Made by a program: the position numbers and the translations under genes. A model generated the notes under the pieces. The model did not search any database. It had not been told where the DNA came from and saw only the letters and a program-made list of their open reading frames with translations. Below, piece after piece: positions 8,804 to 17,940 of a DNA stretch of 64,000 nucleotides. Each line of letters begins with the position of its first letter. Position 1 is the first letter of the stretch. The stretch lies in NCBI GenBank assembly GCA_900543585.1, contig UQRP01000005.1, forward strand, positions 1 through 64,000, in the 5' to 3' direction. The stretch is from an uncultured Prevotella sp. GTDB taxonomy: Bacteria; Bacteroidota; Bacteroidia; Bacteroidales; Bacteroidaceae.

Positions 8804-9241
8804 ATGAAAGAATTGCAGCCAGACATTCTCAACGACTATGAGCATCTCGTCATACGTGGCATAGACCACCACGGCGGTGAGGAAGGTTTCCCGTCTATGG
8901 AGGATAGCAATATTGTGCGGAAAGATTTGGAGGATTTCCTCTACGAATACCAGCGCATCCTTGACAGTCCAGGATCGGAAAAAGCCCAGCTGACGAAATA
9001 CGGCATTGTAGCAGTGATTCCTGTCATTATCCTCAGCGCATTCCCCGAGCAGATGCTTCCTTGGGGGAAATATTCCTTTTTCGCCGGAATTGCGTTGGGG
9101 CTGTTGTTGGCTTTGATGCTTAAAGGCTTGTCAATGCTCTCGGTGAACCGGGCTATTAAACGGTTGAAAAGTGACAACCGGGAGATGGCCGAATATGCCG
9201 AGAAGGTGGAGAAATTCGTAAGAGAGAAAGAACTCCGTTAA
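8804..9241 (+). CDS. Two-pass membrane protein of unknown function
   Basis: I do not recognise the family of this 145-residue protein. Residues 1-63 are charged and probably cytosolic. Two hydrophobic segments follow (about 65-83, TKYGIVAVIPVIILSAF, and 89-111, FFAGIALGLLLALMLKGL), separated by a short turn, and the last 30 residues are a charged helix (AIKRLKSDNREMAEYAEKVEKFVREKE) that could form a coiled coil. The pattern suggests an inner-membrane hairpin with both ends inside. It begins 15 bases after the RNase P RNA T-run with no promoter box of its own that I can see, and is followed 70 bases later by the YkvA gene. Confidence 0.65.
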   Translation: MKELQPDILNDYEHLVIRGIDHHGGEEGFPSMEDSNIVRKDLEDFLYEYQRILDSPGSEKAQLTKYGIVAVIPVIILSAFPEQMLPWGKYSFFAGIALGLLLALMLKGLSMLSVNRAIKRLKSDNREMAEYAEKVEKFVREKELR

Positions 9242-9311
9242 TCGAGAACTCCATAAATGTAGAAAGAGCTTCGTATATAGATAATAACCCACTAATAATA
9301 TAGGCATCATT

Positions 9312-9722
9312 ATGGAAAACCAGCAGTTACCTGATTTCATGAAGTATAAAGACAACTATACTTCGAGTGGATTTATTGACAAGATATCTCATATTGCCAA
9401 GCGCGCTGGCGCCAAGTTGGTGTATGTAGCTCTTGTGTTATATTATACGCTTCAGAGCGACAAGGTATCGTTGAAGGACAAGGCAATCATCATAGGAGCA
9501 TTGGGCTATCTCATCAGTCCCCTTGATGTCATTCCAGATGCTATTCCTATAGCAGGCTTGGGTGACGACCTTGCCGTGTTGATGTATGTTCTGAACCATG
9601 TTAAGAATAACGTTCACGAGGAAGTTAAAGCCAAGGCCCATGAGAAATTGTCAAAGTGGTTTGATGATGACGAGATAGGGGAGGCCAACGATGTCTTCAC
9701 GGAGTCGTCTGACGAGGGCTGA
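9312..9722 (+). CDS. YkvA family protein (DUF1232)
   Basis: This 136-residue protein carries the DUF1232 signature at about residues 60-80 (GYLISPLDVIPDAIPIAGLG followed by DDLAV), a short membrane-associated motif found in many bacteria without a defined biochemical role. The C-terminus is acidic. Its stop codon overlaps the start of dinB (TGATG at 9720-9724), so the two are translated from one message and are probably coupled. Family membership is clear, function is not. Confidence 0.85.
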   Translation: MENQQLPDFMKYKDNYTSSGFIDKISHIAKRAGAKLVYVALVLYYTLQSDKVSLKDKAIIIGALGYLISPLDVIPDAIPIAGLGDDLAVLMYVLNHVKNNVHEEVKAKAHEKLSKWFDDDEIGEANDVFTESSDEG

Positions 9723-10849
9723 TGGCCGGATTGAGGACAATCATTCATGTCGATATGGACGCTTTCTTTGCGTCCGTGGAGCAACGTGACCACCCGGAAC
9801 TCAAAGGTAAACCTATCGCTGTGGGCTATGACGGGCCGCGCGGTGTCTTAGCTACGGCAAGCTACGAAGCTCGTCGCTATGGGGTTCATTCTGCGATGGC
9901 TACAACCACCGCCAAACGGTTGTGTCCAGAGCTTATCATCGTAGAAGGCAATCATCACCATTATTCCGAGGTTTCCGCGCAGGTTCATCAAATCTTTCGC
10001 GACTACACCGATCTCATTGAACCTATATCCATTGACGAGGCGTTTCTTGATGTCACGGTTAATAAAAAGGGTATAACGTCGGGCAGGGATATAGCTTCAG
10101 AAATCCGTAGACGCATTCGGGAAGAACTGCATCTGACAGCGTCGGCCGGAATTTCATACAATAAGTTCCTTGCTAAAATAGCCAGCGACTACAATAAGCC
10201 CGATGGCATGTTTGAGGTGTCTTATGATGAGGCGCAAGATTTTATAGCCAAGTTGCCGGTGGAGAAATTCTGGGGCGTGGGTCCCAAGACTAAAGCCCGT
10301 ATGCACAAGATGGGTATCTATACTGGTCGTGACCTCCGGGCTGTAAGCAAGATGCATCTGCTGCAAATTTTTGGCAAGGCGGGAGAGATATATTATGATT
10401 TTGCCCGTGGCATGGACGAAAGGCCTGTGGTGCCGGAATGGGTGCGGAAGTCTGTAGGTTGTGAGGAAACGATGAGCGAGGACATTACCATGGGCTCGCA
10501 GATGATTATAGAGCTCTATCATGTCGTTTTGGAGTTGGAACAACGGCTCGCTAAATCATCATTCAAGGGAAAAACGTTGACCCTGAAGATAAAATATTCC
10601 GACTTTAAGGTGGTGAACCGTAGCATTACATCGTCTAAGGTCCTTGCCACAAAGGCTGATATATTGCCTTTGGCTAAATCGCTTGTTAGTAAGATTGATT
10701 TCTCGGTATCGAGGCCAGTGCGCCTCGTTGGCCTGTCGGTGAGCAATCCGCCGACAGAGAAGAGTGATGGCAAGCCACGCTGGGTACAGGGACGTCTGAA
10801 TTTCGGTGACGGATTCTGGGAAGATGATGATGAGTTGGGACCTACCTGA
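9722..10849 (+). CDS. dinB: DNA polymerase IV (Y family)
   Basis: This 375-residue translesion polymerase copies past damaged bases. The Y-family catalytic residues are in place: the first Asp motif IIHVDMDAFFASVEQRD at the N-terminus, and SIDEAFLDVT near residue 105. The helix-hairpin-helix region (KFWGVGPKTKARMHKMGI) and little-finger domain follow. Length is normal for DinB (about 350-370 in E. coli-type enzymes), and I see no obvious C-terminal beta-clamp peptide. It overlaps the upstream YkvA gene by one base. No LexA-type site is apparent. Confidence 0.93.
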   Translation: MAGLRTIIHVDMDAFFASVEQRDHPELKGKPIAVGYDGPRGVLATASYEARRYGVHSAMATTTAKRLCPELIIVEGNHHHYSEVSAQVHQIFRDYTDLIEPISIDEAFLDVTVNKKGITSGRDIASEIRRRIREELHLTASAGISYNKFLAKIASDYNKPDGMFEVSYDEAQDFIAKLPVEKFWGVGPKTKARMHKMGIYTGRDLRAVSKMHLLQIFGKAGEIYYDFARGMDERPVVPEWVRKSVGCEETMSEDITMGSQMIIELYHVVLELEQRLAKSSFKGKTLTLKIKYSDFKVVNRSITSSKVLATKADILPLAKSLVSKIDFSVSRPVRLVGLSVSNPPTEKSDGKPRWVQGRLNFGDGFWEDDDELGPT

Positions 10850-10913
10850 TGAAGCGTGAAGAAGCTCAGGCAGCATGCCGCAAAGACTTATTGCAATTAA
10901 GGTTTGTGAAAAT

Positions 10914-10945
10914 TTTGGTGGAGAATAAAATTTGTTATATCTTTG
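10914..10945 (+). promoter_or_regulatory. Promoter of the Rep-like gene
   Basis: TATCTTTG (10938-10945) with TTTG (10914-10917) 20 bases upstream. The start codon lies 44 bases downstream. Confidence 0.65.
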
Positions 10946-10988
10946 TGCGCGACTCTTTGGGAGCCGCATTTATCTATTATAATCAACA

Positions 10989-12155
10989 ATGACAGCAACA
11001 ACAGCAACGACAAAGCGCAAGACCACCGTCCGCAAACCGGTGGCACGGCGCAAAGGAACCGGAAAAGGCAAAAAGCGCGATGTGAAGCGTAATATTCCCT
11101 CCGACCTCATTCCCATTGAGAATGAGACGTGGCTGCTGCAGCCTATTGCCGTGACGATGATGCGTCACGACTATTCCCTGATACAGATTCGTATCCTTGT
11201 CTCCATAGTGGAACATATGCAGGAGAAACTCCATGAGGTCCTCAACAAGCGACTCATGGAGCCGACGATCTTTGCTCCTACAGAACTCGCCAACGACGGG
11301 CGCTTAGAGGTGCGTATCTATTTCAAAGGACTTGTAGACCCCAACCATTATCCACAGCTTAGAGAAAGCCTTAAGTTTTTGGCATCTGTGCCTGTGGAAA
11401 TACCCTATAAGACTCCGGAGGGGAGAAACTATCTCAAGGTCACCAACCTCTGCGACGTCTATATTCCCACAGACACTGGTATCTATGAGAAATATGCCAT
11501 CCTTAAGCTTGATCCGCTTGTGGCAGAAAGAATCGTAAATCTCAACCTGGGCTATCACCGCTTAGGAAAAGAGATTGTCTTTACCTGTAAGAACCGTTAC
11601 ACCCAGCGCATTTATATGTTCATAGAGAGCTGGATTAAGAAAGGTGCCATGACGGGGCGTGCTGTCATCAAGACTTTGGACTTCCGTAAGATGCTACGGT
11701 TGGAAAACAGCTATGGAAAGTTCAGCGACTTCTGCCGCCGCGTCCTTGACCCAGCCAAGGAAGAATTGCAGTCTATGGCAGAGAATGGCTTCTGTGATTG
11801 CTATTTCGACTACGACAAGAAATACGATCATGGACAACGGGGTGGTGAGCCTGATGAGCTTATCTTCAATATCTTCCGCCCAAAGAATGGGTCAGGCTCT
11901 GCTATGGAGACGGTGTCAGAGTTGCAGCGTAAGGCTTTTGCTGATATGCTCACACGCTCATATGGTTTTACGGCACCTATGGCTGACAAGATGAGCTTGC
12001 GTATCAATGCTGACAACTACCAGGATGCCGTGGCCAAGCTTATGGATTTGCGCAGTCGTTTCAGTCACGACATCACGGTGCACGACCGCGCTGCTTATAC
12101 CTACGCTGCACTTGACAACCTGTTCAAGGGTGTGAGCATTGTAAAGAAAGATTAA
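10989..12155 (+). CDS. Rep_3-type replication initiation protein, chromosomal
   Basis: This 388-residue protein resembles the Rep_3 (RepB/Pi) plasmid initiators. A basic, lysine/arginine/threonine-rich N-terminal tail (about 1-35) precedes two winged-helix-type domains; the second contains CKNRYTQRIYMFIESWIKKG and YGKFSDFCRRVLDPAKEEL, the usual Rep_3 C-terminal pattern. A further helical tail (about 300-388) is not part of the plasmid proteins. No iterons, partition genes or other plasmid functions are nearby; neighbours are housekeeping genes. In this phylum such genes are found on chromosomes, so it is probably a domesticated initiator or DNA-binding regulator. Its real role is unknown. Confidence 0.7.
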   Translation: MTATTATTKRKTTVRKPVARRKGTGKGKKRDVKRNIPSDLIPIENETWLLQPIAVTMMRHDYSLIQIRILVSIVEHMQEKLHEVLNKRLMEPTIFAPTELANDGRLEVRIYFKGLVDPNHYPQLRESLKFLASVPVEIPYKTPEGRNYLKVTNLCDVYIPTDTGIYEKYAILKLDPLVAERIVNLNLGYHRLGKEIVFTCKNRYTQRIYMFIESWIKKGAMTGRAVIKTLDFRKMLRLENSYGKFSDFCRRVLDPAKEELQSMAENGFCDCYFDYDKKYDHGQRGGEPDELIFNIFRPKNGSGSAMETVSELQRKAFADMLTRSYGFTAPMADKMSLRINADNYQDAVAKLMDLRSRFSHDITVHDRAAYTYAALDNLFKGVSIVKKD

Positions 12156-12169
12156 ACAGACAATAATAT

Positions 12170-12664
12170 ATGAGATCAAGAACATCAGAATGGTTTGAGA
12201 CCAAGATACGTTACGCTAAGACACAGGAAGACGGTTCTCAGAAAAATGTCACCGAGCATTATGTCGTCGACGCCTTGAGTTTCACCGAGGCTGAGAGTGC
12301 TATCCTGGAGGAGATGAAAGTCTATATCTCTGGGGATTATAAGATTACAGACATCAAACCGGCGCCATATCATGAGATTTTCTTCTCTGATATGAACAAC
12401 GACGATAAATGGTATAAAGCCAAGCTGCAGTTCATCACTATTGACGAGAAGACTGATAAGGAAAAACGCTCCAGTGTCAACTATCTTGTGCAGGCAGCCA
12501 CGCTTCAGTCTGCTGTGAAGAATATTGATGAAGTGATGGGCGGAACGATGATAGACTATGCTATTGCCAGTGTCGCCGAGACGCAAATTATGGATGTCTT
12601 CGAGCATGATGCTGATCCAGAGAAGCATAAGCAGGAAAATCCAACAGAAAATAAGGAGGCATAA
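12170..12664 (+). CDS. DUF4494 protein
   Basis: This 164-residue protein matches DUF4494, a small cytosolic family largely limited to Bacteroidetes (WFETKIRYAKTQEDGSQKNV at the start; EHYVVDALSFTEAE, an alpha/beta repeat pattern seen twice). No catalytic motif is evident. The C-terminus is charged and probably disordered. It follows the Rep-like gene by 14 bases and precedes the PLP-binding protein gene by 2 bases, so it is in the same operon. No function is known. Confidence 0.8.
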   Translation: MRSRTSEWFETKIRYAKTQEDGSQKNVTEHYVVDALSFTEAESAILEEMKVYISGDYKITDIKPAPYHEIFFSDMNNDDKWYKAKLQFITIDEKTDKEKRSSVNYLVQAATLQSAVKNIDEVMGGTMIDYAIASVAETQIMDVFEHDADPEKHKQENPTENKEA

Positions 12665-12666
12665 TC

Positions 12667-13341
12667 ATGGAAGTAGATGTTGCTAAAAACTTAGAGGGAG
12701 TACTTGGTAATCTGCCTGAGGGCGTTCGTCTTGTTGCTATCAGCAAGTTCCATCCTAACGAGTACATAGAGGCTGCCTATAAGGCTGGGCAACGCATCTT
12801 CGGTGAGAGTCATGAACAGGAATTGGCTAAGAAGGCTGAGAGCCTGCCAAAGGATATAGAATGGCATTTCATTGGTCATTTGCAGACCAACAAGGTGAAG
12901 TACATAGCCCCTTACATCAGCATGATAGAAGCTGTTGACACGGTGAAGCTTATGAAGGAAATCAATAAGCAGGCTGCTAAGAACGGACGGACCATAGATA
13001 TCCTGCTTGAGCTGCATATTGCTGAAGAGGAATCGAAGTATGGTTTTACTATTGAGGCATGCCGTGAGATGTTAAAAGCCGGGGAATGGAGAAGTCTCGC
13101 CAATGTACGGATTTGTGGTCTGATGATGATGGCCAGCAATGTCCCTGATGAGGCACAGATACGCAAGGAGATGACTGAGGCTTGGGATTTCTTCAATGAG
13201 GTCAAGCGCGACTACTTCGCTGATGCGCCTTATTTCAAGGAGCGGTCGTGGGGAATGAGCCATGACTATAAGATTGCGGTCGAGTGTCATTCTACGATGG
13301 TACGCGTCGGAACAGCAATTTTTGGACCAAGAGTGTATTAA
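12667..13341 (+). CDS. YggS/PLPBP-type pyridoxal phosphate-binding protein
   Basis: This 224-residue protein belongs to the PLP homeostasis family (YggS, ProSC), which binds PLP without known enzymatic activity and buffers vitamin B6 and amino acid pools. The PLP lysine lies in VRLVAISKFHPNEYI near residue 26; GESHEQELAKKAESLP, WHFIGHLQTNKVKYI and the C-terminal SWGMSHDYKIAVECHSTMVRVG (phosphate-binding loop) are all conserved. ATG 12667 is followed by a normal-length protein. It sits tightly between the DUF4494 gene and purA (11-base gap). Confidence 0.9.
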   Translation: MEVDVAKNLEGVLGNLPEGVRLVAISKFHPNEYIEAAYKAGQRIFGESHEQELAKKAESLPKDIEWHFIGHLQTNKVKYIAPYISMIEAVDTVKLMKEINKQAAKNGRTIDILLELHIAEEESKYGFTIEACREMLKAGEWRSLANVRICGLMMMASNVPDEAQIRKEMTEAWDFFNEVKRDYFADAPYFKERSWGMSHDYKIAVECHSTMVRVGTAIFGPRVY

Positions 13342-13352
13342 AGAACAAGATA

Positions 13353-14627
13353 ATGAAGACAGGTAAAGTTGATGTCCTGCTGGGTCTTCAGTGGGGCGAT
13401 GAAGGAAAAGGTAAGGTCGTGGATGTCCTTACCCCGAGGTATGACGTGGTGGCCCGCTTCCAGGGTGGACCTAACGCCGGTCACACGCTGGAGTTTGAGG
13501 GTCAGAAGTATGTTCTTCGCAGCATTCCTTCCGGCATCTTCCAGGGTGGCAAGGTAAACATCATCGGAAATGGTGTTGTCCTGGCTCCTGACCTTTTTAT
13601 GGACGAGGCTAAGGACTTGGAGAAGAGCGGTCATGAGTTGCACTCACGTCTGCGTATCTCCAAGAAAGCACATCTCATCATGCCTACCCACCGCATCCTC
13701 GACCGTGCCATAGAGGCTGCCAAAGGCAAGAACAAGGTCGGAACAACAGGCAAGGGCATTGGTCCGACATATACCGATAAGGTAAGCCGTAATGGCTTGC
13801 GTGTTGGCGATATCCTTGATGGCTTCGAGGCTAAATACGAGGCTCATAAGCAGCGCCACATGCAGATGCTCAAGGCGTTGGGTTGGACCGACTTCGATGG
13901 TTTCGAGGAGACGGAGAAGAGATGGATGGAAGGCGTGGAATACCTTAAGAAATTCCCCATTGTCGACAGTGAGATAGAGATTAATAAGATTCTTCGCTGT
14001 GGAAAGAATATCCTCTGCGAGGGCGCTCAGGGCACTATGCTGGATGTGGATTTCGGTAGCTATCCTTTCGTCACTTCCAGCAACACCATCTGCGCAGGTG
14101 CTTGCACGGGTCTTGGTATCGGTCCTAATAAGATAGGTAATGTCTATGGCATTATGAAAGCTTATTGCACACGTGTAGGTGCCGGTCCTTTCCCAACAGA
14201 GCTCTTCGATGAGACAGGTAAGACGATTCGCGACCTCGGTCATGAGTATGGTGCCGTTACAGGCCGTGAGCGTCGTTGCGGTTGGATTGACCTCGTGCAG
14301 CTGCGTTATAGTATCATGGTCGATGGCGTCACGGAGCTCATCATGATGAAGAGTGATGTCCTCGATGGCTTTGACACCATTAAGGCCTGCGTAGCCTACA
14401 AGTTGCCTGATGGCACAGTGACACGCGATTTCCCTTATGAGATTGACAACGTAGAGCCTGTTTATAAAGAGATAAAGGGTTGGAAGACCGACATGACGAA
14501 GTTTACGTCGCCCGACCAGTTCCCACAGGAGTTCAAAGATTATATCAAGTTCCTGGAGGATGAGCTGGAGACACGTATCGGCATCATTTCCATAGGCCCT
14601 GACAGAGAACAAACAATAGAATTGTAA
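13353..14627 (+). CDS. purA: Adenylosuccinate synthetase
   Basis: PurA (424 residues) joins IMP and aspartate using GTP in the first committed step to AMP. The GTP-binding loop is [15 protein letters not shown] at residues 8-22, with catalytic Asp and His in GDEGKGK and AGHT. The motifs [14 protein letters not shown] and [14 protein letters not shown] are also present. I start at ATG 13353 ([11 protein letters not shown]), since the longer frame to 13284 overlaps the upstream gene. Its stop overlaps the hisS start by one base (TAATG). Confidence 0.96.
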   Translation: MKTGKVDVLLGLQWGDEGKGKVVDVLTPRYDVVARFQGGPNAGHTLEFEGQKYVLRSIPSGIFQGGKVNIIGNGVVLAPDLFMDEAKDLEKSGHELHSRLRISKKAHLIMPTHRILDRAIEAAKGKNKVGTTGKGIGPTYTDKVSRNGLRVGDILDGFEAKYEAHKQRHMQMLKALGWTDFDGFEETEKRWMEGVEYLKKFPIVDSEIEINKILRCGKNILCEGAQGTMLDVDFGSYPFVTSSNTICAGACTGLGIGPNKIGNVYGIMKAYCTRVGAGPFPTELFDETGKTIRDLGHEYGAVTGRERRCGWIDLVQLRYSIMVDGVTELIMMKSDVLDGFDTIKACVAYKLPDGTVTRDFPYEIDNVEPVYKEIKGWKTDMTKFTSPDQFPQEFKDYIKFLEDELETRIGIISIGPDREQTIEL

Positions 14628-15997
14628 TGAGTAACAATAAACCATCCATCCCTAAGGGCACGCGTGACTTCGGCCCTGAGGAGATGGCAAAGAGAAATTA
14701 TATCTTCAACACTATCAAGGACGTCTATGCGCTCTATGGCTTCCAGCAGATAGAGACACCTGCTATGGAGACGCTCCACACGCTTCTTGGCAAATATGGT
14801 GATGAGGGTGACAAGCTGCTGTTCAAGGTTCTTAACTCCGGTGACTATCTGAAAGGTATCTCCGATGAGGAACTCCAGGAGCGTGATACGCTTAAATTAC
14901 AGACCAAGCTCTGCGAGAAGGGACTGCGCTATGACCTTACAGTTCCTTTTGCACGTTATGTCGTCATGCATCGTGAGGAGCTCCAGCTGCCCTTTAAGCG
15001 TTATCAGATTCAGCCAGTGTGGCGCGCTGACCGTCCGCAGAAGGGACGTTACCGTGAGTTCTATCAGTGCGATGCTGATGTCGTAGGCTCCAATTCGTTG
15101 CTCAATGAGGTGGAACTGATGCAGATCGTTGATACCGTGTTCTCACGCTTTGGCGTCAGAGTCTGCATAAAGATTAATAACAGAAAGATACTCTCTGGTA
15201 TTGCCGAGGTTATTGGTGAGGCCGACAAGATTGTTGATATTACCGTAGCCATTGACAAGCTCGACAAGATCGGTCTTGACAACGTCAATGAGGAGCTTCG
15301 TGCTGATGGACTCCCTGAGGAGGCTATCCAGAAGTTGCAGCCTATCATCACGCTACAGGGTTCTAACGATGAGAAGTTAGCCGTCATTGCTGACGTGCTG
15401 AAGTCCTCAGAGGTAGGCCTGAAGGGTGTCGAAGAGACAAAGTTCATCCTTGACGCATTGAAAAATGTGGGCTTAAAGAATGAGATAGAACTCGACCTCA
15501 CTTTGGCTCGTGGTCTGAACTATTATACGGGTGCCATCTTCGAGGTAAAGGCGCTCGATACACCCATGGGCAGTATCACAGGTGGTGGCCGTTACGACAA
15601 TCTCACAGGCATCTTCGGTATGCCGGGACTGTCTGGTGTCGGTATCAGCTTTGGTGCTGATCGTATCTACGATGTCCTCAATGCGCTTGACCTCTATCCC
15701 AAGGAGGCTGTCACGGCTACGCAGCTGCTCTTCATCAACTTCGGTGATAAGGAAACAGCTTATTGCCTGCCTATAGCCAATGCAGCTCGAAGCGCTGGTA
15801 TCCGCACTGAAATCTATCCTGACAAGGCAAAGATGAAAAAGCAGATGGGATATGCCAATGCCAAGGGTATTGCCTTTGTGGCTCTTGCCGGTGACGATGA
15901 GATCGCTCAGGGTAAGGTCACTTTGAAAGACATGGCTTCCGGTGAACAGAAACTTGTCTCAACAGAGGAACTGATAAGTACCATTACGGGCAAGTAG
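14627..15997 (+). CDS. hisS: Histidyl-tRNA synthetase
   Basis: HisRS (456 residues) charges tRNA-His. It is a class II synthetase: motif 2 region around residues 113-145 ([20 protein letters not shown] followed by YQCDADVVG), the histidine-binding stretch [15 protein letters not shown], and motif 3 ([15 protein letters not shown]). The C-terminal anticodon-binding domain starts near residue 365. The N-terminal [11 protein letters not shown] is typical. It is coupled to purA by a one-base overlap and is followed by a strong terminator. Confidence 0.95.
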   Translation: MSNNKPSIPKGTRDFGPEEMAKRNYIFNTIKDVYALYGFQQIETPAMETLHTLLGKYGDEGDKLLFKVLNSGDYLKGISDEELQERDTLKLQTKLCEKGLRYDLTVPFARYVVMHREELQLPFKRYQIQPVWRADRPQKGRYREFYQCDADVVGSNSLLNEVELMQIVDTVFSRFGVRVCIKINNRKILSGIAEVIGEADKIVDITVAIDKLDKIGLDNVNEELRADGLPEEAIQKLQPIITLQGSNDEKLAVIADVLKSSEVGLKGVEETKFILDALKNVGLKNEIELDLTLARGLNYYTGAIFEVKALDTPMGSITGGGRYDNLTGIFGMPGLSGVGISFGADRIYDVLNALDLYPKEAVTATQLLFINFGDKETAYCLPIANAARSAGIRTEIYPDKAKMKKQMGYANAKGIAFVALAGDDEIAQGKVTLKDMASGEQKLVSTEELISTITGK

Positions 15998-16026
15998 AGC
16001 TATCGTTTTACTTGATTTAGATTATC

Positions 16027-16076
16027 AATTGGAGAAATTACAAGTGCACTCTTGTAATTTCTCCAATTTTGTTTTG
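16027..16076 (+). terminator. Strong terminator after hisS
   Basis: AATTGGAGAAATTACAAG (16027-16044) and CTTGTAATTTCTCCAATT (16051-16068) form a perfect 18-bp stem with a 6-base loop, followed by TTGTTTTG. It closes the operon from the Rep-like gene to hisS. Confidence 0.9.
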
Positions 16077-16103
16077 TTATCTCGCAATAATTCTTTAACT
16101 TTG
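16073..16103 (+). promoter_or_regulatory. Promoter of the Fur family gene
   Basis: TAACTTTG (16096-16103) with TTTG (16073-16076) 19 bases upstream; the upstream box lies in the T-rich tail of the hisS terminator. The start codon is 29 bases downstream. Confidence 0.7.
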
Positions 16104-16132
16104 CGCCAATTTAATAACAATCATTTTCATAC

Positions 16133-16570
16133 ATGATAGCAAAAGATCAAGCATACAACAGACTTTTAGGCAGTGGCTTGCGCCCGTCGACCCAGCGTTT
16201 GGCGATAATGTCCTTTCTCCTTACTCACAAGACGCATCCTACAGTGGAAGACGTCTATCAGGGTGTCGTGGTGGATGTCCCGACCTTGAGCCGCACGACG
16301 GTATACAACACGCTTCGCCTTTTCTCTGAGCATCATGCCGCTCAGATGATAACCATAGACGAGCATCGTGTGTGCTATGATGGAGATATCCATCCGCATG
16401 TACATTTCTATTGCCGTGAGTGTGGCCGCGTCTATGATTTGATGGACGAGACAGCTCCTTCCTTAGAGAGACCCAAGGCTTGTGATGGCAATCTTATTGA
16501 TGAGGCACAGCTTTATTACAAGGGTATCTGCAAGGAGTGTTTGGCAAAGGAAGCCAAGGTTGCTTCCTAA
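16133..16570 (+). CDS. Fur/PerR family metalloregulator
   Basis: This 145-residue repressor belongs to the Fur superfamily. The N-terminal winged helix contains THPTVEDVYQGVVVDVPTLS and TVYNTLRLF. The dimerisation domain has HPHVHFYCRECGRVYDL (regulatory metal-binding histidines plus the first CxxC) and the second cysteine pair in ICKECLAKE, so the structural zinc site is complete. Whether it senses iron, peroxide or zinc cannot be decided; the HxHxxF pattern and the size favour a PerR- or Fur-like member. It is a single gene flanked by terminators on both sides. Confidence 0.9.
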   Translation: MIAKDQAYNRLLGSGLRPSTQRLAIMSFLLTHKTHPTVEDVYQGVVVDVPTLSRTTVYNTLRLFSEHHAAQMITIDEHRVCYDGDIHPHVHFYCRECGRVYDLMDETAPSLERPKACDGNLIDEAQLYYKGICKECLAKEAKVAS

Positions 16571-16593
16571 AGCTGCTGTTGAAAACTAAACAA

Positions 16594-16636
16594 GACAGGC
16601 GATGATGGAGATTCCATCATCGCCTGTCTGCGTTTT
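16594..16636. terminator. Terminator between convergent fur-type and C11 protease genes
   Basis: AGACAGGCGATGATGGA (16594-16610) and TCCATCATCGCCTGTCT (16614-16630) form a perfect 17-bp stem followed by GCGTTTTTAT. Its position between convergent genes suggests it may serve both directions. Confidence 0.85.
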
Positions 16637-16687
16637 TATGATCAACTATTCGTTTATCTCTGTTTATTTCTTCCGCTTTTGCGTCTT

Positions 16688-17923
16688 TTAGTGAGTAGCC
16701 TTCCACCATGCGGTTCTCTTCTTGCCGGCGACGGCTATGCTGTTCTGACTGGGGTCCGAAATCGTGATACCGGAATAATTGTTTATAGTGAAGGTATGGC
16801 CCGATTCATAAGGGTAGTACAGCATCGTATAAATCTTATCCGTATGCACTGTCGTCTTGACGACGCTGTTCAATGCGGAGTTGAAGTCATTGAGCATATC
16901 GTTGTTTTTACAGAGATGGGCCACGTAGTCGCCAAGGTCGTAGAATATCGGTGTATGGAAGCCATCTAATACCTGAATGCTGTTGAGAAGACTATTATCA
17001 AAGGTATAGTTGGCGTTGATATTCTTCATTTGTTTAGCTAATTCGTCAAGTTTTCGGCAGTCAATAACAGACAGCGCCCCGTACGGATAGCTATAATTAG
17101 AATAAAACTTCAGAAAATCATTGGCGGCTGTTGTATAGTCGGGAGTTGCTTTCGCTAAAGAGGACCATATTTTCCGGTAAGGCATGCCCACATCCATAAT
17201 TTCGCAGGTAGACCCGATGAGGAAGTTAGTTGCGTCTTTGAGCGCGTAAGCGGTCTCAATATTCGCCATATAGCAGTCGTCGAAAAGGATATACTGCATT
17301 TTTAGCCCTGCATCTTGTATGGCATTGGCCAAGTCAGCAATATCAAAGGCATTGCTTATGTCTCCAGTGTTGCCAAAGAAGCGAGTCTGAGTAAACGAAG
17401 GGGTCATGTAATCGTTTTTCCCCTCCTCTGTAGTCTGTTTGCTATAACTGAAGAAAGGCTTAGCGCTATAATTGGTAGTCCAGTTGTCTTTATAGATCCA
17501 CCCCATACCGTGTCCGCCTATCATTAAGGCGTAGTTGAGCGCCTCAGCATTGGTCTTCACGTCTTTGAACAGCTGCGTCATTCCTTCGACAGTATAGTAG
17601 CTATTGTCAGTGTATTCCCTAAGCGTCTTATGCCGAATTTGTCCATTATCATAGGTTACCTCATAGAGGCTCGCCTGATTGGACGATGAAGCCAGCATTA
17701 CTAACAAACGGCCGTTGAGCCCTTTGTTAGCTTTGATAGCACTCTCCATACTGTCCAGGTTATCCAACAAATAAGGATGAAGAGACGAGCCAGACCATGG
17801 CATGAACACCAATATGGTCTGCTTGTTGACAGAATCGATGTCCACCGACTCATCACTGCATGCCCCAAGGCCGAAAATGCTTACGATAATTACGAACAGA
17901 TAGAGAATGCTACGCTGCTTCAT
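16688..17923 (-). CDS. Clostripain-type (peptidase C11) lipoprotein
   Basis: This 411-residue protein is a predicted surface or periplasmic cysteine protease of family C11. Residues 1-22 are a lipoprotein signal ending GLGAC. The catalytic histidine is in ALMIGGHGMGWIY and the catalytic cysteine in ILFDDCYMANIE, the standard HG...C pairing of clostripain and caspase-like folds. The C-terminal 150 residues are beta-rich and of unknown role. These enzymes cleave after basic residues and often self-process. It starts 17 bases after the valS stop on the same strand, so it is probably cotranscribed with valS. Confidence 0.85.
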   Translation of the reverse strand: MKQRSILYLFVIIVSIFGLGACSDESVDIDSVNKQTILVFMPWSGSSLHPYLLDNLDSMESAIKANKGLNGRLLVMLASSSNQASLYEVTYDNGQIRHKTLREYTDNSYYTVEGMTQLFKDVKTNAEALNYALMIGGHGMGWIYKDNWTTNYSAKPFFSYSKQTTEEGKNDYMTPSFTQTRFFGNTGDISNAFDIADLANAIQDAGLKMQYILFDDCYMANIETAYALKDATNFLIGSTCEIMDVGMPYRKIWSSLAKATPDYTTAANDFLKFYSNYSYPYGALSVIDCRKLDELAKQMKNINANYTFDNSLLNSIQVLDGFHTPIFYDLGDYVAHLCKNNDMLNDFNSALNSVVKTTVHTDKIYTMLYYPYESGHTFTINNYSGITISDPSQNSIAVAGKKRTAWWKATH

Positions 17924-17940
17924 AGGATTTGCTTATAAAT

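Noticed and set aside
10850..12155. Integrated plasmid around the Rep-like gene
   Set aside because: No partition, mobilisation, toxin-antitoxin or iteron sequences are present, and flanking genes are housekeeping.
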